From DALYJJ01 sp031969915 (GTDB taxonomy: Bacteria; Acidobacteriota; Terriglobia; Bryobacterales; Bryobacteraceae): a stretch of 64,000 nucleotides of DNA. The stretch covers positions 9,378 through 73,377 of the forward strand of contig DALYJJ010000009.1 of the NCBI GenBank assembly GCA_031969915.1, in the 5' to 3' direction. Of the stretch, positions 54,454-64,000 are shown in pieces (position 1 is the first letter of the stretch; each line of letters opens with the position of its first letter). The notes beneath the pieces are model-generated. The model was not told the DNA's origin and did not search any database. It saw only the letters and a list, made by a program, of their open reading frames with translations. The position numbers and the translations under genes are program-made.

Positions 54454-55806
54454 ATGAGCAAGATCCTCCAATCCCTTCCGATCGGCGAGAAAGTGGGCAT
54501 CGCCTTCTCCGGCGGCCTCGATACCAGCGCCGCCATCTATTGGATGCGCCAGAAGGGCGCCGTTCCGTACTGCTATACCGCCCATCTCGGCCAACCCGAC
54601 GAGACCGATTACGACGACATACCCCGCCGCGCCCTCGAGTACGGCGCCGAAAAGGCCCGCCTGATCGATTGCCGCCAGCAACTGGTGCGGGAGGGCCTGG
54701 CCGCCCTCCAGTGCGGCGCGTTTCACATCTCCACCGCCGGCGTGCCTTACTTCAACACCACGCCCATCGGCCGCGCCGTCACAGGCACCATGCTGGTCAC
54801 CGCGATGAAGGAGGATTCGGTGGATGTGTGGGGCGACGGTTCCACATACAAAGGCAACGACATTGAACGCTTCTACCGCTATGGCCTGATGGTCAACCCC
54901 AAGCTGCGGATCTACAAGCCATGGCTCGACGACGCCTTCATCTCCGAACTCGGCGGCCGCAAGGAGATGTCCGAACTCCTCGAAAAGGCCGGCTTCAAGT
55001 ACCGCATGTCGAAGGAGAAAGCATACTCCACGGACTCCAACATCTGGGGCGCCACTCATGAGGCCAAGGATCTCGAGTTCCTCGACAAGGGCATGAAGAT
55101 CGTCGAGCCCATCATGGGTGTTCCCTTCTGGAAGCCGGATGTGCACATCCCGCCGGCGACCGTCACCGTCGAGTTCGACGAAGGCCTGCCCGTCGCCCTC
55201 AACGGTACCCACTTCGACGACCCGGTGGCGCTGGTGCTCGAAGCCAACACCATCGGTGGCCGCCACGGCCTCGGCATGTCCGACCAGATCGAGAACCGGA
55301 TCATCGAAGCCAAGAGCCGCGGCATCTACGAGGCCCCCGGCATGGCGCTCTTCTTCCTGGCGTACGAGCGGCTCATCACCGGCATTCACAACGAAGGAAC
55401 CATCGATCAGTACCACGCCATGGGGCGCCGCCTCGGCCGCCTGCTCTATGAGGGCCGCTGGTTCGATCCACAGGCGATGATGCTCCGCGAAACGCTGCAG
55501 CGTTGGGTGGCGAAGCCCGTTACGGGCAGCGTCACCGTTGAACTGCGCCGCGGTAACGACTACACGATTCTCGACACCAGGAGCCCGAACCTCACCTACA
55601 AACCCGAGCGCCTGACGATGGAAAAGTATGCCGGCGCGTTCACTCCGCAGGACCGCATCGGCCAACTCACCATGCGCAACCTCGACATCACCGACAGCCG
55701 CGATAAGCTGTTCGTCTACGCGAAGGCGGGCTTGCTCGGCGGCGCCTCGGGGGCGGGCTCGGGGTTGCTTGAAGGAGCCACGGCGGAACGAACCACTGAG
55801 GAGTAG
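54454..55806 (+). CDS. argG: Argininosuccinate synthase (long, E. coli-type)
   Basis: 450 residues. The N-type ATP pyrophosphatase loop AFSGGLDTSAAI is at about 18-29, followed by YTAHLGQPDETDYDD, TPIGRAVTGTMLV, the citrulline/aspartate-binding GDGSTYKGNDIERFYRYGL and LEANTIGGRHGLGMSDQIENRIIE. The length and the GDGSTYKGND motif place it in the E. coli type rather than the ~400-residue type. It joins citrulline and aspartate in arginine synthesis. No other arg genes are near. Confidence 0.95.
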   Translation: MSKILQSLPIGEKVGIAFSGGLDTSAAIYWMRQKGAVPYCYTAHLGQPDETDYDDIPRRALEYGAEKARLIDCRQQLVREGLAALQCGAFHISTAGVPYFNTTPIGRAVTGTMLVTAMKEDSVDVWGDGSTYKGNDIERFYRYGLMVNPKLRIYKPWLDDAFISELGGRKEMSELLEKAGFKYRMSKEKAYSTDSNIWGATHEAKDLEFLDKGMKIVEPIMGVPFWKPDVHIPPATVTVEFDEGLPVALNGTHFDDPVALVLEANTIGGRHGLGMSDQIENRIIEAKSRGIYEAPGMALFFLAYERLITGIHNEGTIDQYHAMGRRLGRLLYEGRWFDPQAMMLRETLQRWVAKPVTGSVTVELRRGNDYTILDTRSPNLTYKPERLTMEKYAGAFTPQDRIGQLTMRNLDITDSRDKLFVYAKAGLLGGASGAGSGLLEGATAERTTEE

Positions 55807-55831
55807 CGGCGCATGCGGCTGCGCCCACAGC

Positions 55832-55837
55832 TATAAT
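55832..55837 (+). promoter_or_regulatory. -10 box (TATAAT) just upstream of the lipoprotein gene
   Basis: A perfect TATAAT lies 9 bp before the GTG at 55847. Transcription would begin at or near the start codon, so a nearly leaderless mRNA is possible. No matching -35 is seen. Confidence 0.45.
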
Positions 55838-55846
55838 CAGAAAACT

Positions 55847-56272
55847 GTGAAAACGCATTCCGGCGCCCTCCTGGGCTGTCTCACCGTGGCGGCGCTGCTC
55901 ACGTCCGGGGCGTGCGGCCGAGCCCCGCAGAATACCGAAGCCGTTCGTCAGGGCGTGATCAAGCACCTGGCCGGCAAGGCCGGTCTGGACGTTGGTTCCA
56001 TGCAGGTGGACGTCTCCACGCTCACTTTTAGGGACAACGAAGCCGATGCTCTGGTCAGTTTCCGGCCCAAGGGTTCCACCGATCCCGGAAACGCCATGCA
56101 AATGAAATACACCCTGGAGCGAAAGGGCTCCGAATGGGTGGTCAAGGGAAAATCGGAGAGCGGTGGCGCTCCTCACGGCGCCGCGCCACCCGCGTTGCCC
56201 GGCATGCCCCAGGGACATCCGCCCGTATCTTCTGAACCTGCCGCCCCGCCCGCACCATCGGAAAAGAAATGA
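55847..56272 (+). CDS. Small predicted lipoprotein
   Basis: 141 residues from a GTG at 55847. A lipoprotein signal ends in LTSGAC (Cys about 24). The body (about 30-105; RQGVIKHLAGKAGLDVGSMQ, then VSFRPKGSTDPGNAMQMKYT and RKGSEWVVKG) is a small mixed fold, and the tail is Pro/Ala-rich. No family recognised. Its stop overlaps the reductase start (ATGA), so it is coupled to that gene. Confidence 0.72.
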   Translation: MKTHSGALLGCLTVAALLTSGACGRAPQNTEAVRQGVIKHLAGKAGLDVGSMQVDVSTLTFRDNEADALVSFRPKGSTDPGNAMQMKYTLERKGSEWVVKGKSESGGAPHGAAPPALPGMPQGHPPVSSEPAAPPAPSEKK

Positions 56273-57446
56273 AGCGTGTCGCCGTCATCGGAGGAGGACC
56301 CGCCGGAGCCATGGCCGCCGAGCGGCTTGCCGCGGCCGGAATGCGCACCGTGGTCCTCGACGAGAAACTGGCGTGGGAGAAACCCTGCGGTGGCGGCCTC
56401 ACCTACAAAGCGTATTCGAAGTACCCGTTTCTCATCGACAATCGAACCCCGAAGCGGATCGTGTCGGAAACGTTCCTGGCCGCGGACGGCGCGAATCCGG
56501 CCCGCCTGGAACTGAAGCGGCCGCTCATCATCTATTCGCGGTTCGATCTCAACCGCATGCTCCTCGAGCGCGCCGAACGCGCCGGTGCGCAACTGGAACA
56601 GGAACGCGTCCTGGAACTGCGCCGCGGTTCTTCGCGATGGCAGATCAAGACGCGCCACGGCGCCTTGGAAGCCGACTACTGCGTGCTCGCCACGGGAGCG
56701 CGCAACGCGCTGCGCGACTTCGGGACGCAATTCCGCGCCGAGGACACGATGTATGCGCTCGGCTACTACGTGCCTTCCCAGCAGGAGCACATTGACATCC
56801 GGTTCCTGCCCCACCTGGAAGGGTACATCTGGGTCTTTCCCCGCTGCGGTCACCTCTCGGCCGGCATTTGCGGCAAGGGCGAACCCGCATCGAAGCTTCG
56901 CTTGCGCCTGGAAGCCTATCTGCGCGAGAAGGGCATTTCCTTCAAGGACGCCACGTTCTACGGCCACATGCTGCCCGCGCTTGAGTCCTCCGCGTGGACG
57001 CACAATCGCGTGAGCGGCGAGGGCTGGCTGGCCGTGGGCGACGCGGCCGGCCTTGTGGACCCGATCACCGGAGAGGGCCTCTATTACGCCATCCGGTCCG
57101 GCGACCTGGCCGCGCAGACCGTGCTCGACGACGCCCATGCGCCCGCCGCGAAGCCCGCCGCCTACCGCGCACTGATGCAAGCGGACTTCGGCGACGACCT
57201 TGCCTTCGCCGCCCGGATCGCCAGGCGGATCTTCCTGGGCAGCTTTCTCTGGGCGCCGGTGCCTACGCGGATGGTCGGCTTCCTCCATCGCAGCGTGCGC
57301 TTCAACGAACTGATGCAGGACCTCTTCGCCGGCACCCAGGGCTATCTCGACTTGAAGCAGCGCCTGCTGCAGAGCTTGAACGGCACCTTCCACGAAGTGG
57401 TCATGAGTTTCTTCTTCGGCCGCCTGATCCCCAACGAAAAACGAGC

Positions 57447-57450
<4 letters not shown>
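56269..57450 (+). CDS. Geranylgeranyl-reductase-family FAD-dependent oxidoreductase
   Basis: 393 residues. The FAD dinucleotide motif VAVIGGGPAGAMAAERLA is at the start, then EKPCGGGLT (family-specific), YSRFDLNRMLLE, and GDAAGLVDPITGEGLYYAI, the second FAD contact. Relatives reduce isoprenoid double bonds in chlorophyll, quinone or archaeal lipid precursors. It lies between the lipoprotein and hemL with ATGA overlaps on both sides, hinting at a cofactor or quinone role, but the substrate is not determined. Confidence 0.9.
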
Positions 57451-58718
<1,268 letters not shown>

Positions 58719-58733
58719 GCGTATCCTGGACGA

Positions 58734-59432
58734 ATGAAGGCCTTACGCCTCTGCGCGGCTGCGCTCTTCGCCACCGCGTGGTGCGCCATCCCGCAGGAGA
58801 ACCGGCTGCGGCAGGACATGACCCGCATCGACCACCTTGTCTACGCCGCCCCCGATCTGGAGGCCGGAATCGCGGCGGTCGAGCGCTTGCTCGGCATCCG
58901 CGCGGCGGAGGGCGGACCGCACCCCAAAGCTGGAACGCGCAATGCTCTCATCGCCCTGGGTCCGGAGGTCTACCTGGAGATCATCGGGCCTGACCCGGCG
59001 CAACCCAAGCCGTCCGCGCCCCGTTCCTTCGGCATCGATGATCTCCGAGCCCCCAAGCTCACCACTTGGGCGGCAAAGGCCCAGGACCTCGCTGGACTAC
59101 GGCAACTTGCCCTGCGTGAGGGATTCGACCCCGGTGAGATCGTCGGGGGCAGCCGCCGCCGGCCGGACGGCGTACTGCTCTCCTGGCAGCGCACCGCGTC
59201 CGCTCCCGATTCGGTGATCCCCTTCCTCATCGATTGGGGCCGCACGCCACACCCAGCGCGCTCCACCGGTGTCTCCGCGCGCCTCATCGAACTACGCGCC
59301 GAACACCCGGATCCGGATGACGTCCGGCGAAAACTGGCGATCCTCGGGCTGTCGCTCCCAATCACGCGCGCCCCGAGGCCGGCCCTTGTCGCCGTCCTCG
59401 AAGGCCCGCGCGGCCGGGTGGAGTTGCGATGA
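58734..59432 (+). CDS. VOC/glyoxalase-like domain protein
   Basis: 232 residues. A signal-like stretch (MKALRLCAAALFATAWCAIP) precedes a Glyoxalase_3-type VOC module: TRIDHLVYAAPDLEAGIAAVE, HPKAGTRNALIALGPEVYLEIIG, then a second repeat ending LVAVLEGPRGRVEL. If the ATG at the internal MTRIDH (58818) is used, the protein is cytoplasmic. The function is unknown. It overlaps the next VOC gene by ATGA. Confidence 0.85.
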   Translation: MKALRLCAAALFATAWCAIPQENRLRQDMTRIDHLVYAAPDLEAGIAAVERLLGIRAAEGGPHPKAGTRNALIALGPEVYLEIIGPDPAQPKPSAPRSFGIDDLRAPKLTTWAAKAQDLAGLRQLALREGFDPGEIVGGSRRRPDGVLLSWQRTASAPDSVIPFLIDWGRTPHPARSTGVSARLIELRAEHPDPDDVRRKLAILGLSLPITRAPRPALVAVLEGPRGRVELR

Positions 59433-59884
59433 ACCTGCCCTCGGTCCGCAGCCTTTTCGAAACCCATCTCACGGTGACCGATCTGGACCGCTCCCTCGCC
59501 TTCTATCGCGACCGGTTGGGGCTCACTCTGGCCGCCGTCTTTCCCGAACGCGAGGTTGCGTTCTTCTGGGTCGGCCCGGGCCGCGGCGCCATGCTTGGCC
59601 TCTGGGCGGCCGGTCACGGCCCGCAGCGCATGACTCACCACACCGCGTTCGCGACGTCGCTCGAAGACGTGCTCGCGGCGCCCGCCGCGCTGAGAGCCGC
59701 GGGAATCACGCCCCTGGACTTAGACGAACGTCCCACGAGCGAGCCGGTGGTGCTTGCCTGGATGCCCGCGGCGGCGGTCTATTTCAAAGACCCCGATGGT
59801 AATCTCCTCGAGTACATCGCCATGCTCGACCAGCAGCCACGGCCTGAGCGGGGCGTCGTCGCCTGGAGTCAGTGGACCCTCTGA
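59429..59884 (+). CDS. VOC-family (glyoxalase/bleomycin-resistance-like) protein
   Basis: 151 residues with two beta-alpha-beta-beta-beta modules: FETHLTVTDLDRSLAFYRDRLG and a metal-site second half ending YFKDPDGNLLEYIAML. The His at TH and the Glu at LLEYI would bind a metal. It is coupled to the preceding VOC gene by ATGA. The substrate is unknown. Confidence 0.9.
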   Translation: MNLPSVRSLFETHLTVTDLDRSLAFYRDRLGLTLAAVFPEREVAFFWVGPGRGAMLGLWAAGHGPQRMTHHTAFATSLEDVLAAPAALRAAGITPLDLDERPTSEPVVLAWMPAAAVYFKDPDGNLLEYIAMLDQQPRPERGVVAWSQWTL

Positions 59885-59906
59885 GACGAGGGCAACCGAG
59901 CCGGCC

Positions 59907-60767
59907 TTACGCGGAGTACTTCGCGGTGAGCGCCTTCAGCCGGCCGAGCAGTCGCGGCACGGCCGTGCGCGCGTCTTCCGAGGCTTCGTACTCGAGCGCA
60001 AGGTAACCCTGATAGCCGGCGGCGGCGAGCATCTTCGCCACTCGATCCCAGTCCTGCGGCACGCGCGTTCCGGCTTCGTCCCGCATCTCGGCCTTCACCT
60101 GAACATTGGCCGCGTACGGCACCAGCATCTCGATCTGCCGGTAGACGTCCTTCTCGAAGTTCCCTGTGTCGAGGTTCACCGCCACCCACGGCGAGCCGGT
60201 CTTCTTGACGATCTCGACAATCCGCTCCGCGCGCGCCGTGATGCCGCCGTGGTTTTCGAGGCCGAGAATCACGCCGCGCGAGCCCGCGTATTCGCCGGCC
60301 CGTCCCAGCGTTTCCACCACCCACGGCACAGCCTGTTCCTCGGTGGACCCCTTTGGGACGTTCCCCCCGAAGACCCGGACATGGCCCGCGCCGAGCTTCG
60401 CGGCGACGTCGATCCAACCTTTCAGATCGGCGACTTCCTTGTCGCGCCGGGCCGCCTCGGCGCGAGTCATCTCGGAGCGAACGGAGATACTGTAAATCTC
60501 CACGCCCGCCCGGAACGCCGCGCGCTTCAGCGGCAGCAGAAACGCGTCGGAGGTATCGGGGAACCAATAAACGGTGAGGTCGAGCCCCTCGATACCGGTC
60601 TCCACGGCGACCCGTACGAGGTCTTCGTAGGTCATCGTCTTCTTCTCAAGCGCGTCCCGGTAGGAGTAGGCGCACAGGGCGCTCTTGAGCCGCGCCTTGC
60701 CCGCGGCCATCGAAAGCCGCGGGTACAAAGCGAGCGGCAAACCCTTCAGCAGCGATCGGCGATTCAT
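59907..60767 (-). CDS. Sugar phosphate isomerase/epimerase-like TIM-barrel protein with Tat-like leader
   Basis: 286 residues. A leader with a twin-arginine start (MNRRSLLKGLPLALYPRLSM) precedes an AP-endonuclease-2/xylose-isomerase-type barrel: GIEGLDLTVYWFPD, AKLGAGHVRVFGGNVPKG, VILGLENHGGITARAERI with the metal-binding Glu/His, VNLDTGNF and ALEYEAS near the end. Such exported isomerase-like proteins are frequent in Acidobacteria and Planctomycetes. The start overlaps the esterase stop (ATGA). The substrate is unknown. Confidence 0.88.
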   Translation of the reverse strand: MNRRSLLKGLPLALYPRLSMAAGKARLKSALCAYSYRDALEKKTMTYEDLVRVAVETGIEGLDLTVYWFPDTSDAFLLPLKRAAFRAGVEIYSISVRSEMTRAEAARRDKEVADLKGWIDVAAKLGAGHVRVFGGNVPKGSTEEQAVPWVVETLGRAGEYAGSRGVILGLENHGGITARAERIVEIVKKTGSPWVAVNLDTGNFEKDVYRQIEMLVPYAANVQVKAEMRDEAGTRVPQDWDRVAKMLAAAGYQGYLALEYEASEDARTAVPRLLGRLKALTAKYSA

Positions 60768-61615
60768 CGCGAAACCTTTCTCTCCAGAAGTCCTTGCTGC
60801 GCCATCCACTCGCGCAGCCGTTCCGGCCAGGCATCCACCGGCAGCCCTTGTTTGTTCATGCCGAAGCCATGCCCGCCCTTCGCATAGACGTGCAGTTCCA
60901 CCGGGAGCTTGGCCTTTGTCCAGGCGGCAAAGAGCCGCAAGCTGTGCGCTTCGGGCGGCACACCGCGGTCGTCGGCGGCATGCACCAGAAACATCGGCGG
61001 AGCGCCGGCGGGCGCGACGATCTCGCCGTCGGGTGTGCCCGGATATACGGGCACCGCGAAATTGGCGCGGTCCCGGGCCTCCGGCGCAAGAGCCACTTCG
61101 ACGGCCACCCGCCCGCCGGCCGAAAAGCCGAGCACGCCGATCCGCTCCGGGGCGACGCCCCACTCGGCGGCCCGCTCGCGCACCAGGCGCAGAGCCCGCC
61201 TCCCATCGGAAATGGCCATCGGGACGACCTTCTCTCCGCGGTCCGAGGCGGGCGCGCCTTTCTGAAGAACGCGGTACTTCAGTACGAAGGCGGCCACGCC
61301 GATGGAGTTGAGCCATCGCGCCACCTCGTAGCCTTCGTGACGCATCGCCAGAACGTGAAATCCGCCGCCCGGACACACCACCACCCCCGTGCCAGTCGCC
61401 GTTGCGGCGTCCGGAAGGAAGACCGTGAGGGAAGGCTGCGAAATGTTGTGCGTGATCCAGGCCTTGTCGTTCGGGTTGACGTCCTCGTACTCCTTCTGCG
61501 TCCAGGTCTCCGTCCCGGGCGCGACGCTCTGGTAGAGAGGAACCACCAGCGGCTCCGCGGCAAAGATCGATCCGGCCATGAGAAGCAAGAATGCAACCAC
61601 CATGGCGATCATCAT
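60764..61615 (-). CDS. Secreted alpha/beta hydrolase, acetyl-esterase (BD-FAE) type
   Basis: 283 residues from the first of three in-frame ATGs (61615, 61612, 61603). A signal peptide (AMVVAFLLLMAGSIFA) is followed by VVVCPGGGFHVLAMRHEGYE (oxyanion and helix), GVLGFSAGGRVAVEVAL (nucleophile Ser), MFLVHAADDRGVPPEAH (acid) and KGGHGFGMN (His). The BD-FAE form is linked to deacetylation or feruloyl removal from plant polysaccharide. It is coupled to the isomerase-like gene. Confidence 0.88.
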   Translation of the reverse strand: MMIAMVVAFLLLMAGSIFAAEPLVVPLYQSVAPGTETWTQKEYEDVNPNDKAWITHNISQPSLTVFLPDAATATGTGVVVCPGGGFHVLAMRHEGYEVARWLNSIGVAAFVLKYRVLQKGAPASDRGEKVVPMAISDGRRALRLVRERAAEWGVAPERIGVLGFSAGGRVAVEVALAPEARDRANFAVPVYPGTPDGEIVAPAGAPPMFLVHAADDRGVPPEAHSLRLFAAWTKAKLPVELHVYAKGGHGFGMNKQGLPVDAWPERLREWMAQQGLLERKVSR

Positions 61616-61647
61616 ACCCGCGAGAGGCGCCCGGTAGAATGGAGTTG

Positions 61648-63258
61648 ATGAAGGGCGTCCTTCCGCTCCTCGCGCTCCTGGCCGCCTCCGCCGCGCCGGC
61701 GCAGTTGAAGTTCCGCGACGTGGCGCGGGAATCCGGCGTGGACTTCGTCCTCGAAAACTCCGCCACTCCGCGCAAGCACATGATCGAAACCATGGTGGGC
61801 GGCGTGGCAGTTCTTGACTACAACAACGACGGCCGCCCGGACCTCTTCTTTTCGAACGGAGCCGAACTACCCGCGCTGACGAAGACCGCGCCGAAACACT
61901 GGAACCGCCTCTACCGCAACGACGGCGCAATGAAGTTCACGGACGTGACGGAGAAGGCGGGCGTGGCCGGCTCCACCTACGCGATGGGCGTAGCGGCGGC
62001 GGACTACGACAACGACGGCCACGCCGACCTCTTCGTGCCTGGCGTGGACCGCAACCAGTTGTTCCGCAATCGCGGCGACGGCACGTTCGAAGAGGTGGCG
62101 GCCAAAGCGGGTGTCGCGGGCGGGCAGTGGGCGGTGGCAGCGGCGTGGCTCGATTACGACCGCGATGGCCGTCTCGATCTCTGGGTGACCCACTACGCCA
62201 AGTGGAGCGTCGCGATGGACCGTTTCTGCGGCGACGCCGCGCGCGGGCTCCGCGTCTACTGCCATCCCAAGTACTTCGAAGGTCTGCCGAACCGGCTCTA
62301 TCGCAACCGCGGCGACGGCACGTTCGAGGACGTCAGCGCCAAGGCGGGCCTCCTCTTCCACGCCAGCCGGGGCATGAGCGTCGCGGTGGCCGACTTCAAC
62401 CGGGACGGGCTTCCGGACGTCTTCGTCACCAACGACAACCTGCCCAACTTCCTGTTCCAGAACATGTCCGGCGGCCGGTTCGAGGAAATGGCGCTGCCGG
62501 GCGGGGTGGCGCTGCTCGACAACGGCAAGCCGGTGGCCTCCATGGGCGCCGACTTCCGCGACTACGATAACGACGGGCTGCCCGACATCGCGGTGACGGC
62601 GCTGAGCGGCGAGACCTTCCCTCTCTTCCGGAACGGCGGAAAGGCGGGCTTCACGGACGCGACCTCGTCGAGCCGGCTGGCGGGCGCGGCGCTGCGCTTC
62701 GCCGGCTGGGGCAACGGCTTCGCGGACTTCGACAACGACGGATGGAAGGACCTCTTCACGGCCAACGCCCATGTCAACGACATCGTTGAGAAGTTCGAGC
62801 CGTACGTCTACCGGCAGCCGAATGCGATCTTCGTGAACCGTGCGGGCAAGTTCGCGCTCGCCGGCAACACGGGCCTGGAGGCGAGTCTGCGGGCGCACCG
62901 CGGCTCGGCGCTGGCCGACCTGGACGGCGACGGGCGCGTGGACATCGTGGTTTCCGCCATCGGCGAGCGCGCCGAAGTCTGGCGGAACGAAACGCCGGAG
63001 GCGGGCTCCTGGGTGGCGTTCAAACTCACGGGCACGAAGAGCAATCGAAACGGCCTGGGAGCGGTGATTACGCTTGCCGGGCAAACGAACCACGCGACCA
63101 GTTCCGTGGGCTACTCCTCGTCAAGCCTCACGCCTGTGCACTTCGGCCTGGGCGCGCGAGACAGCGTGGGGCCGGTGGATATCCTGTGGCCGTCGGGGCA
63201 GAGGCAGACGATCGGGGCTGTCAGTACCGGCCGGGTGTTGGCGGTGACGGAGCCGTGA
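61648..63258 (+). CDS. CRTAC1/ASPIC-UnbV-type FG-GAP (VCBS) repeat protein
   Basis: 536 residues from the ATG at 61648 (GGAG just upstream; ATG 61639 possible). A signal peptide ends near AAPAQ. The body is an FG-GAP/VCBS beta-propeller with calcium-loop repeats: LDYNNDGRPDLFFSNGA, ADYDNDGHADLFVPGVD, LDYDRDGRLDLWVTHYA, ADFNRDGLPDVFVTND, RDYDNDGLPDIAVTAL, ADFDNDGWKDLFTANA and ADLDGDGRVDIVVSA. The last ~90 residues form the ASPIC/UnbV domain ending FGLGARDSVGPVDILWPSG. Such proteins are exported and abundant in Solibacter. The 3' end overlaps the converging TPR gene by 38 bp. Confidence 0.94.
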   Translation: MKGVLPLLALLAASAAPAQLKFRDVARESGVDFVLENSATPRKHMIETMVGGVAVLDYNNDGRPDLFFSNGAELPALTKTAPKHWNRLYRNDGAMKFTDVTEKAGVAGSTYAMGVAAADYDNDGHADLFVPGVDRNQLFRNRGDGTFEEVAAKAGVAGGQWAVAAAWLDYDRDGRLDLWVTHYAKWSVAMDRFCGDAARGLRVYCHPKYFEGLPNRLYRNRGDGTFEDVSAKAGLLFHASRGMSVAVADFNRDGLPDVFVTNDNLPNFLFQNMSGGRFEEMALPGGVALLDNGKPVASMGADFRDYDNDGLPDIAVTALSGETFPLFRNGGKAGFTDATSSSRLAGAALRFAGWGNGFADFDNDGWKDLFTANAHVNDIVEKFEPYVYRQPNAIFVNRAGKFALAGNTGLEASLRAHRGSALADLDGDGRVDIVVSAIGERAEVWRNETPEAGSWVAFKLTGTKSNRNGLGAVITLAGQTNHATSSVGYSSSSLTPVHFGLGARDSVGPVDILWPSGQRQTIGAVSTGRVLAVTEP

Positions 63259-64000
63259 TTTCGATTTGCGATTCGAGATCGCGTTTCGCGGCTTCGGATC
63301 TCGTCTGCAATTCCTGGTAGCGAGCCAGTGCGGCGCGGGCCTTGTCCGCTTGACCGGAAGCCTGGTAGGCGCGCGACAACTGATAGTTCAGAGCGCCGTC
63401 GTCGTCCAGCCGCAAAGCCGCTTCCAGATGGGGAATCGCTTCCGCTGCGCGGCCGGCGCGCGCCAGCGCCTGTCCAAGAGAAGCGCGCCCGGCGAGCACC
63501 TGCGGGCTGGACTTCACGGCCTTCTCCAGGTACGGCACGGCCTCTTCCGGCTTCTCCTGGCGGAGCAGAGCGTCGCCCAGGAAGTAGTTCAACTCGGCGT
63601 CGCCGGGCGCGCGAGTCAGATGCGCTCGCAGGAGCGGCAGGAGCCGGTCGTAGTCGCGCGCTTCCGCGAGCGCGGCAATCAGTTCGCGCTCCAGGCGTTC
63701 GTCGCCGGGCGCGAGCCGAAGCGCCTTGGTCCACTCTTCCACGGCCGCGAGCGGCTGGCCGCGGCCGGAAGCGATCTCGGCGCGCAACGCGAACAGCTCC
63801 ATCGACTCCGGCAGAGCGCCGAGTTGCGCAAACGCTCGCCGCGCGAGTTCGTTGTACGCCTTCGCGCGCCAGTAGGCGCCGCCCGCGGCGGCAGCTTCCA
63901 GGTAACGGCCGGCGGCAAAGGCGCAAGCGGCCTTCTCAACCGCGCAATTCAGCTTCGGCAGCGCCCGCTCGCGCTCCTCTTCGGCAGAGGCCCAATCGGC
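63221..64000 (-). CDS. TPR-repeat protein, 5' end beyond the window
   Basis: The frame is open from the right edge (64000) to the stop at 63221, so the N-terminus is missing; 259 residues are visible. Helical repeats fill it, for example EEWTKALRLAPGDERLERELI, LTRAPGDAELNYFLGDALL, EEAVPYLEKAVKSSPQVLAG and EAIPHLEAALRLDDDGALNY. An internal ATG at 63802 is not the real start. TPR genes commonly accompany CRTAC1 genes in Acidobacteria. The function is unknown. Confidence 0.9.
   Translation of the reverse strand, partial: ADWASAEEERERALPKLNCAVEKAACAFAAGRYLEAAAAGGAYWRAKAYNELARRAFAQLGALPESMELFALRAEIASGRGQPLAAVEEWTKALRLAPGDERLERELIAALAEARDYDRLLPLLRAHLTRAPGDAELNYFLGDALLRQEKPEEAVPYLEKAVKSSPQVLAGRASLGQALARAGRAAEAIPHLEAALRLDDDGALNYQLSRAYQASGQADKARAALARYQELQTRSEAAKRDLESQIEITAPSPPTPGRY

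Overview
The window is high-GC, densely packed bacterial DNA and reads as chromosome from an Acidobacteriota genome, most likely of the Solibacter/Bryobacter type. The evidence is the combination of two Oar-like TonB-dependent receptors with carboxypeptidase-regulatory N-termini, a PadR regulator paired with an acidobacterial-type MacB/FtsX permease, a Ser/Thr kinase fused to a beta-propeller, a CRTAC1/ASPIC-UnbV protein and many alpha/beta hydrolases. Two runs of exactly ten Ns (19569-19578 in tolQ, 47697-47706 in dnaX) mark assembly gaps; both break a reading frame only artificially. I see no rRNA, tRNA, CRISPR array, prophage or intact insertion sequence.

Layout. 1-9.5 kb: permease fragment and padR with a probable PadR operator, two giant outer-membrane receptors with clear terminators, and a cation-efflux protein. 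9.6-14.7 kb: aminotransferase, amidase with a small Tat-leader protein, fused AroD-AroE, DeoC. 14.7-19.8 kb: complete tol-pal operon on the minus strand (tolQ-tolR-tolA-tolB-pal-cpoB). 19.9-28 kb: recN, a triheme cytochrome c, an orphan DUF4123 (type VI secretion adaptor-like) pair, a transporter, hydrolases and a receiver-ATPase regulator. 28.07-29.29 kb: an unexplained 1.2-kb stretch. 29.3-41.7 kb: propeller and GAF proteins, bactofilin, methyltransferase, glycosyltransferases, lysS, a LolC/E-type permease, a GT39 transferase and the kinase-propeller protein. 41.7-50.9 kb: yggX, an ATP-grasp / histidine kinase / radical-SAM operon, recR-ybaB-dnaX, the SRP RNA, and a carbonic anhydrase-SulP pair. 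50.8-64 kb: metH, argG, a geranylgeranyl-reductase-like protein, hemL, two VOC proteins, a sugar-isomerase-like protein, an esterase, CRTAC1 and a TPR protein cut by the right edge.

The most important observation is at 44049-45419 (minus). The B12-binding-type radical-SAM gene appears to stop at a TGA (44085-44087), but that TGA follows a Cys codon and is followed in frame by Ala-Glu-Pro, giving a Cys-Sec-Ala-Glu-Pro (CUAEP) tail. Twenty nucleotides past the TGA is the GGUC of a perfect 7-bp hairpin with loop AGGUC, the form of a bacterial SECIS element (compare the E. coli fdhF loop). The gene therefore most likely encodes a selenocysteine-containing radical-SAM protein that ordinary gene calling truncates by 12 codons (Sec plus 11 residues). 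It heads a tight operon with a soluble histidine kinase and an ATP-grasp ligase, a combination with no assigned function that I know of.

Other signals worth following: the orphan DUF4123 pair with back-to-back TTGACA boxes, the tandem PadR operator, the 67-residue Tat-leader protein wedged between aroDE and an amidase, and the 28.07-29.29 kb region.
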